Assembly (NCBI GenBank): GCA_963794605.1
Contig: CAWCEN010000002.1
Coordinates: forward strand, 1 to 64,000
Direction: 5' to 3'
DNA from: VAXT01 sp963794605
GTDB taxonomy: Bacteria > Actinomycetota > Thermoleophilia > Gaiellales > Gaiellaceae
DNA: 64,000 nt
Part shown: positions 1 through 8,703 of the stretch, piece by piece
Numbering within the stretch: the stretch's first letter is position 1
Layout of the letters: every line of letters begins with the position of its first letter
Position numbers and translations under genes: made by a program
The notes under the pieces: generated by a model
Databases searched by the model: none
Told to the model about the DNA's origin: nothing
The model's input: the letters and a program-made list of their open reading frames with translations, nothing else

Positions 1-483
1 TCCCCCGGCGAGCTCGAAGCTGAGAGCCTGCCCGTCGTCGCGCACCCTGATCGTCACCTGCATCTCTTCGTTCGCCGAGCCGAGAACGGCGAGCCAGCAC
101 AGGTACACGGTCAGAGGGATCTCCGGGGCATAGCTCGAGCCGACGGCGACGTCGACGGTGGCCGGGACACGGGCATGCACCGCTGCCGACCGGAGCAGCG
201 CGGCGAGACCGCCCAGCTCGAGCGTGGACGGGTAGATGCGCTGCGCGAGAAGCGCCGTCTCGTCGAGCGCCTGCCGCACGTCGCGTTCCATCTCCTCGAG
301 CAGCGCGTTGACCGCCGCAGGATCGGAGTCCGCGGCTAGCCGTGCGAGCTGCAACGTGGCCGCGAGCGCGACCAGGTGCTGGTGCACGCCGTTGTGTAGA
401 TCACGCTCGATCGCGCGGCGGTCGGAATCCGCGGCCAGGACGAGCCGCTCTCCGGCCGCGCGCAGCTGCTTTCTAGGGACCAC
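1..483 (-). CDS. Sensor histidine kinase fragment (HisKA_3 / NarL-type), cut by window edge
   Basis: The open frame runs off the left edge, so the C-terminus is missing. It carries an H-box of the HisKA_3 type (ERDLHNGVHQHLVALAATLQ, with phospho-acceptor His in DLHNGVH), a helical dimerisation segment, and the beginning of an HATPase domain (VRDDGQALSFELAG at the edge). Such kinases phosphorylate NarL-type regulators. The only start available after an in-frame TGA is GTG at 483, without a clear Shine-Dalgarno, and no sensor or transmembrane part precedes the H-box. The gene may therefore be 5'-truncated or shifted: the region 484-593 is open in another frame but shows no recognisable domain. 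Family is fairly clear, gene integrity is not. Confidence 0.6.
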   Translation of the reverse strand, partial: MVPRKQLRAAGERLVLAADSDRRAIERDLHNGVHQHLVALAATLQLARLAADSDPAAVNALLEEMERDVRQALDETALLAQRIYPSTLELGGLAALLRSAAVHARVPATVDVAVGSSYAPEIPLTVYLCWLAVLGSANEEMQVTIRVRDDGQALSFELAGG

Positions 484-651
484 TGCCGAGAGTTGTCCGT
501 CATCGCCATGGCGGCGTCAAGTGGCCCCAGCACCCCTCGGAGCGGGAAGGCAGCCTCCTCCGCACCGGCATGCGGCCACCGTAGGCGAAGCAACGTTGCC
601 TTTCTAGCGTCAGGGAGCGGAGAACCACCCCATCGAGAGAGGAGTTAGACA

Positions 652-1173
652 ATGATCAGAGGAAGCAGGCGCAACAAGCGGGCCATGCTCATCCTCGGGA
701 CCGTGCTCGTGATGCTTGCGGCCGCCTCCGCGGTCAATGTCATCCCGTCGGCAGCGCTGGACCCCCCGCCGCCGATCGTTGCCGAGCAGCTCACCGCACG
801 CTCGGTCTTCCCCGACGAGATCGACATGAAGTTCAAGCTCAAGCTGCACGACGGAGGCACGATGGTGGTCAACGTCGACGACCCGGCTCGGACGGTCGAC
901 GTCAAGTACACGGTGCAGCCGAACGCCCAGTTCCCCTGGCACAGCCACCGCGGGCCGGTTGTCGTGAACATCATGTCCGGCTCCCTCACCTACATCCCTG
1001 CGGGCACATGCCACGAACGGACGTTCACCACAGGACAGGCGTTCGTCGACCCGGGCCACGGTCACGTCCACAGCGCCATCAACCGCGGTACGGAGCCGAC
1101 GGTGTTCATCGCCACGTTCTTCGAGGCACCCGAGACCGGGCCACTGCTGATTCCCGCAGACCCTGGTTGCTAG
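652..1173 (+). CDS. Exported cupin-domain protein
   Basis: A 173-residue protein with an N-terminal positively charged segment followed by a hydrophobic helix (residues about 11-34), consistent with a Sec signal peptide or membrane anchor. The remainder is a single cupin barrel: the first metal motif is seen around WHSHRGPVVVNIMSGSL and the second around DPGHGHVHSAINRG, giving His residues that would bind a metal. The start ATG is preceded by GAGAGAGGAG. Cupins of this type bind small ligands or act as dioxygenases/isomerases; the substrate cannot be told. It stands alone between the kinase fragment and a LuxR regulator transcribed from the other strand. Confidence 0.75.
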   Translation: MIRGSRRNKRAMLILGTVLVMLAAASAVNVIPSAALDPPPPIVAEQLTARSVFPDEIDMKFKLKLHDGGTMVVNVDDPARTVDVKYTVQPNAQFPWHSHRGPVVVNIMSGSLTYIPAGTCHERTFTTGQAFVDPGHGHVHSAINRGTEPTVFIATFFEAPETGPLLIPADPGC

Positions 1174-1239
1174 CCAGCTAGGCGAAGCCTCGCGGCCAAG
1201 GCCGGTGGGCGTCGCAGCCCGCCGGCCGCCGCGGGCCCA

Positions 1240-2298
1240 CTATCCGGTCGAGTTGAGCAGAACGGCCGCAGCTGTCCGGTTCTGGACTCCGAGCTTCCTG
1301 TAGGCGTGCTCGAGGTGCTTGGCGACGGTCGCACGCGCGATTCCGAGCTCGAGCGCGACCGCCTCGTTCCCTTTGCCGACGACGACCTGCTCGATGACCT
1401 GCCGCTCGCGCGCAGTGAGCCGCTCGATGCGCGTGTCGCACTCCTCGAGCATCAGCAGGTGCATGTTGTCGGTCCGCGCGATGCGGACGTAGAGCGAGCG
1501 ACCGCCGTGCCGCAGTCTGAGCTCGCCCCTAGCGAGCACCGAGGTCGGCACGCGTCCGTTCTCGAGCCCGAGGTAGCGCTTGAGCAGCGCGCGTGACGAG
1601 GCGGATCCGAACTCGATCACGCCCGTGGCGGAGCAGAGAACGACCCGGCGCGCCTCCTCGCTTGTCCCTTCCTCGATCGAGGCCAGCGCCTCGGCCGCGC
1701 GCAGCGCCGAGTCTGCTTCCTCGGCCCGCTTTGCCAGGTGCGGCTGCAGCAGGGAAGCCACGAGCCGGTCTCGCTCGTCGAAATCGGCTTGGTCGAACCG
1801 GAAGAAGATGAAGACGCGCGTCCTCGCAGGCTCCGGTTCGAGGCCGACGTCGAGCCAGTGATCGATCTCTCCTCGATAGAGGGCGTCGTAGATCGGAGTT
1901 CGCCTGAACTCGTGCAGGGTCACGAAGTCGGAGACCTTCAGCGCCTTCGTCCAGTTGCCACTAGAGCGTCGATAGCTGCACAACGGATGCGTGTGGCGAA
2001 GCGACCAGAAGAGGGCGTCGTCCGGGTCGTACATCTCGTTGGTTCCCCAGAAGAGCTGATCCTCCTCTTCAGCCCTGTGCCAGACCTGCAGGATCGACTT
2101 GCGCTCCACAGGGTTGAGTTCGCTGTAGCTAACTCCGTCGGCGGCGATCAGAGAACGCAGGCTCGCTACGAGCCTCGGCGGAAACGGCAGGGGATCATCG
2201 AGCGCACGTAGCTCGCCCACGAAGGTGAGCAGCGCCGCAGCGTCACGCTCGGAAAGCGTGGCCACGACTTGAGGATACGCCGAACTGCGTATTGCCAC
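1240..2298 (-). CDS. LuxR-family transcriptional regulator
   Basis: A 352-residue protein whose last ~65 residues form a LuxR-type helix-turn-helix (LTARERQVIEQVVVGKGNEA ... VAKHLEHAYRKLGVQNRTAA). The N-terminal ~250 residues look like a GAF/PAS-like sensing region with no recognisable ligand motif. The start used is GTG at 2298; a GTG at 2265 (VATLSERD) is equally possible. It is transcribed divergently from the haloperoxidase-like gene at 2348, with 49 bp between, so it may control that gene; this is inferred from position only. Confidence 0.8.
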   Translation of the reverse strand: MAIRSSAYPQVVATLSERDAAALLTFVGELRALDDPLPFPPRLVASLRSLIAADGVSYSELNPVERKSILQVWHRAEEEDQLFWGTNEMYDPDDALFWSLRHTHPLCSYRRSSGNWTKALKVSDFVTLHEFRRTPIYDALYRGEIDHWLDVGLEPEPARTRVFIFFRFDQADFDERDRLVASLLQPHLAKRAEEADSALRAAEALASIEEGTSEEARRVVLCSATGVIEFGSASSRALLKRYLGLENGRVPTSVLARGELRLRHGGRSLYVRIARTDNMHLLMLEECDTRIERLTARERQVIEQVVVGKGNEAVALELGIARATVAKHLEHAYRKLGVQNRTAAAVLLNSTG

Positions 2299-2347
2299 AA
2301 AAGCCGGGCCGCTGCACCCTCGAACGACCGTAGAAAAGGAGGCTCCA

Positions 2348-3622
2348 ATGAGAGTCGGTTTGACCAGTGCGGCCTTAATTGCAGCAATCGCGGTCGGCGT
2401 CGGTGGAACGGCTGCCTCGAGTCAGGCGCGAGAGCGGCCGGCATCCGCGCCGGACACGTACGTCACCTACTGGGACGGCGTCGCCAATCAAGCCTTCACC
2501 GCGGCGTTGACGCCGCCGCCGGACGGGGCTGTCATCTCCGGATACGTCGGGATCGCGGTCTACGACTCGGTGGTGGCGATCGAAGGCGGCTATGAGCCGT
2601 TCGCCGTCGACGTGGACGCGCCGCAAGGCGCCTCACCCGAGGCGGCGGTCGTGGCGGCCGCGTACGCGATTCTGGTGCACTACATGCCCGAGCAGCGAGC
2701 AACGATCTTCGATCCGGCATACGAGCAGTCTCTCGACACGATCCCCGACGGCCAGGCCAAGGAGGATGGCGTGGCGACAGGCGAATTCGTTGCCAGGGTC
2801 CTCATCCGCGAGCGCGCCGACGACGGCTTCCGTGTACCCGTGGAGTACGTTCCTCCGGATCCACCGATCCCGGGAGTCTGGATCCCCACGGCGCAGTCAC
2901 CGCCGCTCGGCACGTACATGCCGAACATGACCCCGTTCAGCCTCCGCCGGCCGAGCCAGTTCCGCCCCGGGGGGCCGCCACGGCTGTCGAGCCGCCGCTG
3001 GGCACGCGAGTACAACGAGGTGAAGGACATCGGCTCGCGGACGAGCACGACGCGTACCGCCGACCAGACGCTGGCCGCGCGGTTCTGGGGTGAGGCGCCC
3101 ATCCAGCAGGCACACGGCTCCTACCGCAAGTTCATCACCGACCACGGTCTCGACATAGTCGACGCCTCACGGTTCATGGGCATGACCACGGTCGTCGCTG
3201 CCGATGCGCTGATCGCCTGCTTCGACGCCAAGTACCACTACGTGTTCTGGCGGCCGATCACGGCGATCCGCGCCGGCGACACGGACGGCAACCCCGACAC
3301 GGTCGCCGATCCGAACTGGCTGCCGCTGCTACCCGCCACCCCGAACCATCCCGAGTACCCGAGCGCGCACTCGTGCCTGACTCCGGCGACTGGGCGCGTG
3401 ATCGCCAGGTTCCTGGGCACGCGGCACATCGACTTCACGATCCCCAGCCTGACCGGGCTCGGAGACCGACACTACGACGGTGTCAGCGACCTCGAGTACG
3501 AGGTCACGAACGCCCGGATCTGGGGCGGCATCCACTACCGGACTTCGGTCGAGGTTGGAACCGAGATCGCGAAGAAAGTGGCGCACCAGGTGCTGGCTCG
3601 TCACTTCCACCGGTTGCGCTAG
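2348..3622 (+). CDS. Exported vanadium-dependent haloperoxidase / PAP2-superfamily protein
   Basis: 424 residues. A signal peptide is evident (hydrophobic helix at residues 5-25, then small residues before an Ala-rich cut region). The C-terminal half holds the vanadate/phosphate-binding signature of the family: KYHYVFWRP (Lys and Arg), HPEYPSAHS (Ser-x-His) and GGIHYRTS (Arg/His pair). The family oxidises halides with hydrogen peroxide or acts as acid phosphatase; the YHYVFWRP form is typical of the bacterial vanadium-haloperoxidase-like group. The start ATG follows AAAAGGAGGCTCC. Halide specificity cannot be read from the sequence. Confidence 0.85.
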   Translation: MRVGLTSAALIAAIAVGVGGTAASSQARERPASAPDTYVTYWDGVANQAFTAALTPPPDGAVISGYVGIAVYDSVVAIEGGYEPFAVDVDAPQGASPEAAVVAAAYAILVHYMPEQRATIFDPAYEQSLDTIPDGQAKEDGVATGEFVARVLIRERADDGFRVPVEYVPPDPPIPGVWIPTAQSPPLGTYMPNMTPFSLRRPSQFRPGGPPRLSSRRWAREYNEVKDIGSRTSTTRTADQTLAARFWGEAPIQQAHGSYRKFITDHGLDIVDASRFMGMTTVVAADALIACFDAKYHYVFWRPITAIRAGDTDGNPDTVADPNWLPLLPATPNHPEYPSAHSCLTPATGRVIARFLGTRHIDFTIPSLTGLGDRHYDGVSDLEYEVTNARIWGGIHYRTSVEVGTEIAKKVAHQVLARHFHRLR

Positions 3623-3644
3623 CCAAAGGAGTCACTCGGAAATG

Positions 3645-3672
3645 GAAGAGCCCCGCTCATGCGGGGCTCTTC
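3645..3672. terminator. Bidirectional hairpin terminator between haloperoxidase gene and rnpB
   Basis: A perfect 12-bp inverted repeat gaagagccccgc / gcggggctcttc around a TCAT loop. It lies 22 bp past the stop of the + strand gene and at the 3' end of the RNase P RNA on the - strand, so it can end both transcripts. Confidence 0.85.
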
Positions 3673-3673
3673 T

Positions 3674-4027
3674 TCAGCAGGCCTGTAAGCCGGATTCTGT
3701 CGAGGGTGACCATCTCTCTAGGCCATCGGTTCCCCGGTGGCTCGAGCGGTGTACCCGGCTCCTCGGCGGGCCGCGTCGGCGGAGCCTGTTTCACCTTGCA
3801 CCGGACGGGGTTTGGCTAGCCGCTGTGTCACCACAGCGCTGGTGGGCTCTTACCCCACCTTTTCACCCTTGCCTTCGGCGTCTCCGGAGAGTCTTTCGCC
3901 GCTGGCGGTCTCCTTTCTGTGCCACTTTCCGTCGGCTTTCGCCGCCTGGGTTTTCCCCAGCGTCCTGCCCTTCGGTGTCCGGACTTTCCTCGAGCCGCGA
4001 GCGGCTCGCGGTCACCCGGCCTGCAAG
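3674..4027 (-). ncRNA. rnpB: RNase P RNA, class A
   Basis: Read on the - strand the region shows the conserved RNase P landmarks: GAGGAAAGTCCGGACACC near the 5' end, the GAAACAGGC / ACAGAATCCGGCTTACAGG region near the 3' end, and pairing GCAGGCC (4018-4024) with GGCCTGC (3677-3683) forming helix P1. The length of about 354 nt fits a bacterial type A RNA. It is the catalytic subunit that trims the 5' ends of pre-tRNAs. Exact ends are estimated from P1; the 5' end slightly overlaps the end of the small zinc-ribbon gene upstream. Confidence 0.93.
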
Positions 4028-4203
4028 GTCAATTGTAGCCGTGTCTCTCCGTTGCTCCGGAACTCGGACTGGCACTCCGGGCAGGAGACCGTCCCAGCGC
4101 GGTGGAGCACGAACTCGCCGCAGACGAGGCACTCCAGGCTCGCGCCGCGGAGGAGCGCATGGAGCTCCTGCTCCAGCGTTCGGTTGAGCGATTCCACGCT
4201 CAT
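4012..4203 (-). CDS. Small zinc-ribbon protein downstream of lexA
   Basis: 63 residues. The N-terminal half is helical (SVESLNRTLEQELHALLRGA) and the C-terminal half has two CxxC pairs (CLVC and CPEC) spaced as in a zinc ribbon. Its ATG overlaps the lexA stop (ATGA at 4200-4203), so it is translationally coupled to lexA and probably co-induced by DNA damage. The last codons overlap the 5' edge of rnpB. I do not recognise a named family; coding status rests on the motif and the coupling. Confidence 0.6.
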   Translation of the reverse strand: MSVESLNRTLEQELHALLRGASLECLVCGEFVLHRAGTVSCPECQSEFRSNGETRLQLTLQAG

Positions 4204-4823
4204 AGCTGCCGGAAGACTCCGATCACCTTGCCGAGGATCTGGACGTGCGCGGCGTAGATCGGCTCGAGCGCGTCGTTCTCCGGCTGGAGGCGCACCCGCC
4301 CGTCTTCCTTGAAAAATCGCTTGAGCGTGGCCTCGTCAGCCGATTCGTCGTCCCCGGCGAGCGCGACCACGATATCGCCGTTCCTCGCGTCCTGGGCACG
4401 CTGCACGACAGCGATGTCGCCGTCGAGGATGCCTGCGTTGATCATCGAGTCGCCCTTGACGCGCAAGAGGAACTCCTCACCTCCCCGCGAGAGCGGCTCG
4501 GGCACCGCGATGTAGTCCTCGATGTTCTCCTCGGCGAGCAGCGGGCCACCGGCAGCGACGTCGCCGACGAGCGGGAGCTTGTGGACGTCCGTCTCGGCGG
4601 CCGCGGGCGCCTTCGGCTCGCGGCGCAGCTCGATCGCGCGCGGCTTCGTCGGGTCGCGCTTGAGGAGCCCGGCGCGCTCGAGATTCGCCAGGTGCGCGTG
4701 CACGGTCGATGGAGACGCGAGGCCGACCGCCTCGCCGATCTCGCGGACGGTCGGCGGGTAGCCGTGGGCGTCCGTGTACTTCGTCAAGAAGTCGAGAATC
4801 TGGCGCTGCCGCTCCGTGAGCAC
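4200..4823 (-). CDS. lexA: LexA repressor of the SOS response
   Basis: 207 residues from GTG at 4823. N-terminal winged helix (LTERQRQILDFL, GYPPTVREIGEAVGLASPST), then a peptidase S24 domain with the self-cleavage bond Ala91-Gly92 (VAAGGP), nucleophile Ser126 (KGDSM) and Lys168 (ATLKRF). LexA represses SOS genes until RecA filaments trigger its self-cleavage. The frame stays open upstream to 4883, but the start at 4823 is favoured: it has AAGGAG six bases before it, and a perfect SOS box lies 15 bp upstream (4838-4851), which would otherwise be inside the gene. That box indicates autorepression. A small zinc-ribbon gene is coupled behind it. Confidence 0.95.
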   Translation of the reverse strand: MLTERQRQILDFLTKYTDAHGYPPTVREIGEAVGLASPSTVHAHLANLERAGLLKRDPTKPRAIELRREPKAPAAAETDVHKLPLVGDVAAGGPLLAEENIEDYIAVPEPLSRGGEEFLLRVKGDSMINAGILDGDIAVVQRAQDARNGDIVVALAGDDESADEATLKRFFKEDGRVRLQPENDALEPIYAAHVQILGKVIGVFRQL

Positions 4824-4837
4824 TGGGTCTCCTTCCG

Positions 4838-4851
4838 CGAACATGTGTTCG
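4838..4851. promoter_or_regulatory. SOS box (LexA operator) of lexA
   Basis: CGAACATGTGTTCG matches the actinobacterial/Bacillus-type operator CGAAC-N4-GTTCG exactly and lies immediately upstream of the lexA ribosome-binding site. It is the only perfect copy I noticed in the window. Confidence 0.9.
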
Positions 4852-4914
4852 ATCACGGTAGCGAGCGCCGCGGACGGCGTCAAGAAACGCGAAACGCCCT
4901 TACGGGCGTTCCAA

Positions 4915-5000
<86 letters not shown>

Positions 5001-5028
5001 GCGACGCGAATAGTAGCGGGCGCCTGTT

Positions 5029-5173
5029 GGGGCCAGACCCCGGCTCGTACCCGACTCGAAACGCGTGCGGAACTCGAACGGAACGCGCACTTCCCATCCA
5101 CAGGCCCGGTGTCCATGCGGCCGGCACCGACGAAGTTGTAAAGGGGTCTGACCCTGTAAAGGGGTCTGACCCC
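5029..5173. repeat. Cluster of GGGGTCTGACCCC-type palindromes
   Basis: Three copies lie between tRNA-Leu and tldD: GGGGCCAGACCCC at 5029-5041, GGGGTCTGACCCT at 5143-5155 and GGGGTCTGACCCC at 5161-5173. The last two sit in an 18-bp tandem direct repeat (TGTAAAGGGGTCTGACCC, 5137-5154 and 5155-5172). The element recurs elsewhere in the window, so this looks like a REP/BIME-like intergenic repeat. No gene is visible in 5001-5193. Confidence 0.75.
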
Positions 5174-5193
5174 GGGCTGGTTAGGGTTGCGCC

Positions 5194-6627
5194 GTGAAGG
5201 CGCTGGCCGAAGCGGCGGTCGATGCGGCACTCGGGGCGGGGGCGTCCTACGCGGATGCGCGCGCTGTGTCGCTGCGCCGCCAGTACGTGATCACGAAGAA
5301 CGGCCAGGTCGACGACCTCAGCGACTCGGAGAGCGACGGGATCGGGGTCCGCGTGCTCGTGGACGGCGCCTGGGGGTTCGCCGGCGCCGGCCGGCTCGAT
5401 GAATCCGGTGCGCGCGACGCAGCGCTTCGGGCCGTGGAGTTCGCCCGCGCGGCGCCCGGACGCCACCAGACGAACCTCGCGCCGGTCGAGGCGCACACCG
5501 GCGAGTACCGCACGCCGCTCGAGCGCGACCCTTTCACCGTCCCGCTCACCGAGAAGATCGACCTCTGCCTGCGGGCCGAGGACGGCATGCGGCACGCCGA
5601 CGTCAAGGTCACCGTCGCCATGATCCGCGCCCAGCGCGAGCACAAGGTCCTCGTCTCCTCGGAGGGCACGAACGTCGAGCAGGAGATCTACGAGTGCGGC
5701 GGCGGAATCGATGCGTACGCGTCCTCGGATGACGTCTCCCAGGTGCGGAGCTACCCGAGCCAGCACTCCGGCGTCAGCGCCCAGGGCGGCTGGGAGTACG
5801 TCGAGGGCCTCGGGCTCGACCGCGAGGCGCCACGGGTAGGCGAGCAAGCTTCCTCGCTCCTGCGCGCTCCCGCGTGCCAACCCGGCCGAACGACGATCGT
5901 CCTCTCCCCGGAGCAGACGGTCATGCAAGTCCACGAGTCCGTCGGGCACCCGACCGAGCTCGACCGCGTCTACGGAACGGAAGCTGCGTACGCGGGCACG
6001 AGCTTCCTCTCGCCGGACGATCTCGGCAGCCTCCGCTACGGCTCCGAGCAGATGAACATCACAGCCGACTCGACGACGCCCGAGGGCCTGGGCACGTTCG
6101 CGTTCGACGACGAGGGCGTGGCCGCCGCACGCGAGGCGATCGTCGAAGCTGGCGTCCTCCGCGGGTTCCTCAGTTCCCGCGAGACCGCTGCGCAGCTCGG
6201 CGCCGGCAGTGGCGGCTCGATGCGCGCGGACGGCTGGGCGCGGATGCCGCTCGTCCGGATGACGAACCTCCACCTCGAGCCGGGCGAGGGCTCGTTCGAG
6301 GATCTCCTCGCAGACGTGGACGACGGGCTCTACCTGGAGACGAACAAGAGCTGGTCGATCGACGACAAGCGGCTCAACTTCCAGTTCGGGACGCAGGTCG
6401 CGTGGGAGATCAAGCAGGGGCAGGTCGGACGGATGCTGCGGGACGCGATCTACACGGGTGTGACGCCGGTCTTCTGGGGCAAGCTCGACGCGGTCGCGGG
6501 ACCGGAGGAGTGGACGCTCTATGGGCTCACGAACTGCGGCAAGGGCCAGCCCGGACAGGAGGCTCATGTCTCGCACGGCGCAGCGCACGCGCGATTCCGC
6601 GACATCGAAGTCGGAGTCTCGTCGTGA
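5194..6627 (+). CDS. tldD: TldD-family metalloprotease subunit
   Basis: 477 residues from GTG. It carries the TldD metal motif HESVGH (residues 247-252), which with a downstream Cys/Asp binds the catalytic metal, and the family's GEGS and C-terminal glycine-rich strands. In characterised bacteria TldD forms a heterodimer with TldE and degrades unfolded peptides, for example in maturation of modified peptides. The stop overlaps the GTG start of tldE by four bases, so the pair is one operon. No peptide-precursor gene is visible next to it, so the substrate is unknown. Confidence 0.9.
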   Translation: MKALAEAAVDAALGAGASYADARAVSLRRQYVITKNGQVDDLSDSESDGIGVRVLVDGAWGFAGAGRLDESGARDAALRAVEFARAAPGRHQTNLAPVEAHTGEYRTPLERDPFTVPLTEKIDLCLRAEDGMRHADVKVTVAMIRAQREHKVLVSSEGTNVEQEIYECGGGIDAYASSDDVSQVRSYPSQHSGVSAQGGWEYVEGLGLDREAPRVGEQASSLLRAPACQPGRTTIVLSPEQTVMQVHESVGHPTELDRVYGTEAAYAGTSFLSPDDLGSLRYGSEQMNITADSTTPEGLGTFAFDDEGVAAAREAIVEAGVLRGFLSSRETAAQLGAGSGGSMRADGWARMPLVRMTNLHLEPGEGSFEDLLADVDDGLYLETNKSWSIDDKRLNFQFGTQVAWEIKQGQVGRMLRDAIYTGVTPVFWGKLDAVAGPEEWTLYGLTNCGKGQPGQEAHVSHGAAHARFRDIEVGVSS

Positions 6628-7988
6628 GCCGCGGCCTCGAGTTGGCTGACCTGGCCCTGCGCGCAACGAGCGGCGATGACTCCGAGGTCATGGTGCACGC
6701 CGAGCGCTCCGGCGTCGCACGGTTCGCAGCGTCGATCGTCCACCAGCCGACGCTGATCGAGAACGCGGTCGTCCGAGTGCGCGTCTTGCGCGACGGCAAG
6801 ATCGGGTGGGCGGCGACGAATCGCGTCGACGGCGAGGGGCTGGCCGCGGTCGCTCGCCGCGCCGGCGAGGCTGCGGACAGCGCCAGGCCCGATCCCGACT
6901 TTCCGGGCTTCGCCCCGCCGGCCGACTACTCGGACGTCGGCGGCTACGACGAGGAAACCGCTGCGCTCGGCGCCGCCGACCAGGCCCGGCTCGCCGCGGC
7001 TGCGATCGAGGCCGCAGGAGACATCGGGCTCTACGGCATCTACACGAGCGGCGTCACCGAGATCGCCGTCGCGTCCTCAACAGGCCTGGCCGCCGAGCAG
7101 ACGACGACGGACGCCGTCTGTCTCTGCCTGGCCGCCGACCACGAAGCGTCCGGCTGGGCGGAGCGGACAGGCTGGCAGGCCGCCGACGTCGACCCCGCGG
7201 AGCCGGCGCGCGAGGCCGCGGATACAGCGGCGCGGACACGCGGCGGCGGCGAGCTCGAGCCCGGCACGTACAGGGCGGTGCTCGAGCCGGTGGCAGTCGG
7301 CGATCTCGTACGCTGGTTTTCGTACGACTCGATGGGCGCGCAGGGCTACCTCGAGGAGCGGAGCTACTTCTGCGGCCGGGTCGGCGAGCAGGCATTCGAC
7401 CCGAAGGTCTCGATTGCGGACGACGCGCTCGACTCGGCGAACCTCCCGAAGCCGTTCGACTTCGAGGGCACGCCGAAGCAGCGGGTGCCGATGATCGAGG
7501 ACGGCGTGATCAAAGGCGTCGTCTGGGACCGAGTGACCGCGGCGCGCGCACAGGACGGACATGTCTCGACCGGACACGCTTCGCCGGACGCGTGGCGCTT
7601 CTTCGGCCCGCTGCCGACCGCGTACTCGATGGCCGCCGGCGAGGCCGGCTCCTCGGAGGAGCTGGCGGAGCTCGTCGGCGACGGCATCTACGTCACGCGG
7701 CTCCACTACCTGAGCATCGTCGACCCCCGCGGCGGCGTTCTGACCGGGATGACCCGCGACGGGACGTTCCGGATTCGGGACGGCAAAATCGCAGAGCCGC
7801 TCGTCAACTTGCGATTCACGGTCGCGATGTCGGATGTCCTCGGAGAGGTTCCGGGCCTAACCCGCGACCGGATGCTGGTCAACCTGAACGACCTGTACGA
7901 CGAGCGCTTCGCACACGCCGCGCTCGTGCCGGCGATCGCGACCGCGCGCTTCCACATCAGCGGGACCGGCTCTGGGCCGGGCCTCTAA
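6624..7988 (+). CDS. tldE: TldE/PmbA-family partner of TldD
   Basis: 454 residues from GTG at 6624, inside the tldD stop (GTGA overlap). It aligns by eye to TldE/PmbA in the C-terminal part (VPMIEDGVIKGVVWDR, GDGIYVTRLHYLSIVDPRGG, LTGMTRDGTFRIRDGKI) and lacks the HExxxH metal motif, as expected for the non-catalytic subunit of the TldD/E protease. The frame extends far upstream through tldD, but only the overlapping GTG gives a protein of family length. The stop abuts the stop of secG on the other strand. Confidence 0.9.
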   Translation: MSRGLELADLALRATSGDDSEVMVHAERSGVARFAASIVHQPTLIENAVVRVRVLRDGKIGWAATNRVDGEGLAAVARRAGEAADSARPDPDFPGFAPPADYSDVGGYDEETAALGAADQARLAAAAIEAAGDIGLYGIYTSGVTEIAVASSTGLAAEQTTTDAVCLCLAADHEASGWAERTGWQAADVDPAEPAREAADTAARTRGGGELEPGTYRAVLEPVAVGDLVRWFSYDSMGAQGYLEERSYFCGRVGEQAFDPKVSIADDALDSANLPKPFDFEGTPKQRVPMIEDGVIKGVVWDRVTAARAQDGHVSTGHASPDAWRFFGPLPTAYSMAAGEAGSSEELAELVGDGIYVTRLHYLSIVDPRGGVLTGMTRDGTFRIRDGKIAEPLVNLRFTVAMSDVLGEVPGLTRDRMLVNLNDLYDERFAHAALVPAIATARFHISGTGSGPGL

Positions 7989-8243
7989 TTACGCGAGCAT
8001 GTGGTAGAGGATGATCGAGTTGGCGAAGAAGATGACGCCGACGATCACCGTGAGCCGCGTGAGGTTGCGCTCGACGATGTGCGTTCCGCCCTGTGAGGCC
8101 GGCACGTAGCCCATCCCAGCCATGCCCGTGTCCCGCCCGGAGTGCATCAGCACCAGGACGATCAGGACGACGGCTGTGACGAAGTCGAAGAAGACGAACG
8201 CCGAGCGGCCGAAGCTGTCTACGAGCGCAAGGAGCGGCAGCAC
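7989..8243 (-). CDS. secG: Preprotein translocase subunit SecG
   Basis: 84 residues with two membrane helices (about residues 14-34 and 60-82). The link between them (MHSGRDTGMAGMG, then a Gly/Gln-rich stretch and ERNLTRLTVIVG) is typical of SecG. The protein is the small accessory subunit of the SecYEG channel and stimulates SecA-driven export. It begins with a short hydrophobic lead (MLPLLALVDSFGR) that may be an annotation artefact, because a start nearer residue 9 would also fit. Confidence 0.85.
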   Translation of the reverse strand: MLPLLALVDSFGRSAFVFFDFVTAVVLIVLVLMHSGRDTGMAGMGYVPASQGGTHIVERNLTRLTVIVGVIFFANSIILYHMLA

Positions 8244-8265
8244 GCGGACAGAGTAGCCAAGCCGG

Positions 8266-8661
8266 CTAGCGGTCGGCCACCTCGAGGATGGCGCTGACGA
8301 GCTGTGTTCCGATCCGGTCCTTCGTCAGGAAGCCCGACACTCCGGCCTGGCGCGCGCGGTCGACGTCGGCCGCGGTGCTCGAGCCGGTCAGGATCAAAAT
8401 GCAGGCGTCCGGGTGGTCGAGCCGGATCCGCCTCGCAGCCTCGATCCCGTCCAGCACGGGCATCGAGATGTCCATCAGCGTCACATCCGGGGCGAGGGCG
8501 TGCGCGAGGTCGACGGCGTCCTGGCCGTTCGTGGCGGTACCGATCACCTTGACCCGCTCGTCATTGTGCAGCAGTGCCTCGACGCTCTCCACGAACAGGG
8601 GCTCGTCGTCGGCGATGAGCACGCGAACGGGCCGCGCGCGGGGGCCGTCGGCGGCTTCCAT
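8266..8661 (-). CDS. Stand-alone response regulator (receiver domain only)
   Basis: 131 residues forming a single receiver domain: acidic pair in LIADDEP, phospho-acceptor Asp in DVTLMDISMPVLDG, Thr in LILTGSS and Lys in GFLTKDR. There is no output domain, so it acts like CheY/Spo0F or as a phosphate shuttle. ATG at 8661 was chosen; the frame is open upstream but without similarity. A short conserved-looking gene on the opposite strand starts 42 bp away. No partner kinase is adjacent. Confidence 0.85.
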   Translation of the reverse strand: MEAADGPRARPVRVLIADDEPLFVESVEALLHNDERVKVIGTATNGQDAVDLAHALAPDVTLMDISMPVLDGIEAARRIRLDHPDACILILTGSSTAADVDRARQAGVSGFLTKDRIGTQLVSAILEVADR

Positions 8662-8703
8662 TAGGCGAGATCTTCCCAAGTTGGGCAAAGCTACGCTTCC
8701 AGC

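Noticed and set aside
3480..4312. Several open frames over the RNase P RNA and the zinc-ribbon/lexA end
   Set aside because: The RNA landmarks and P1 pairing are clear; the frames have no similarity to known proteins.
5101..5193. Promoter for tldD inside the palindrome cluster
   Set aside because: No convincing -10/-35 pair could be seen; the tandem repeat explains the regular pattern.
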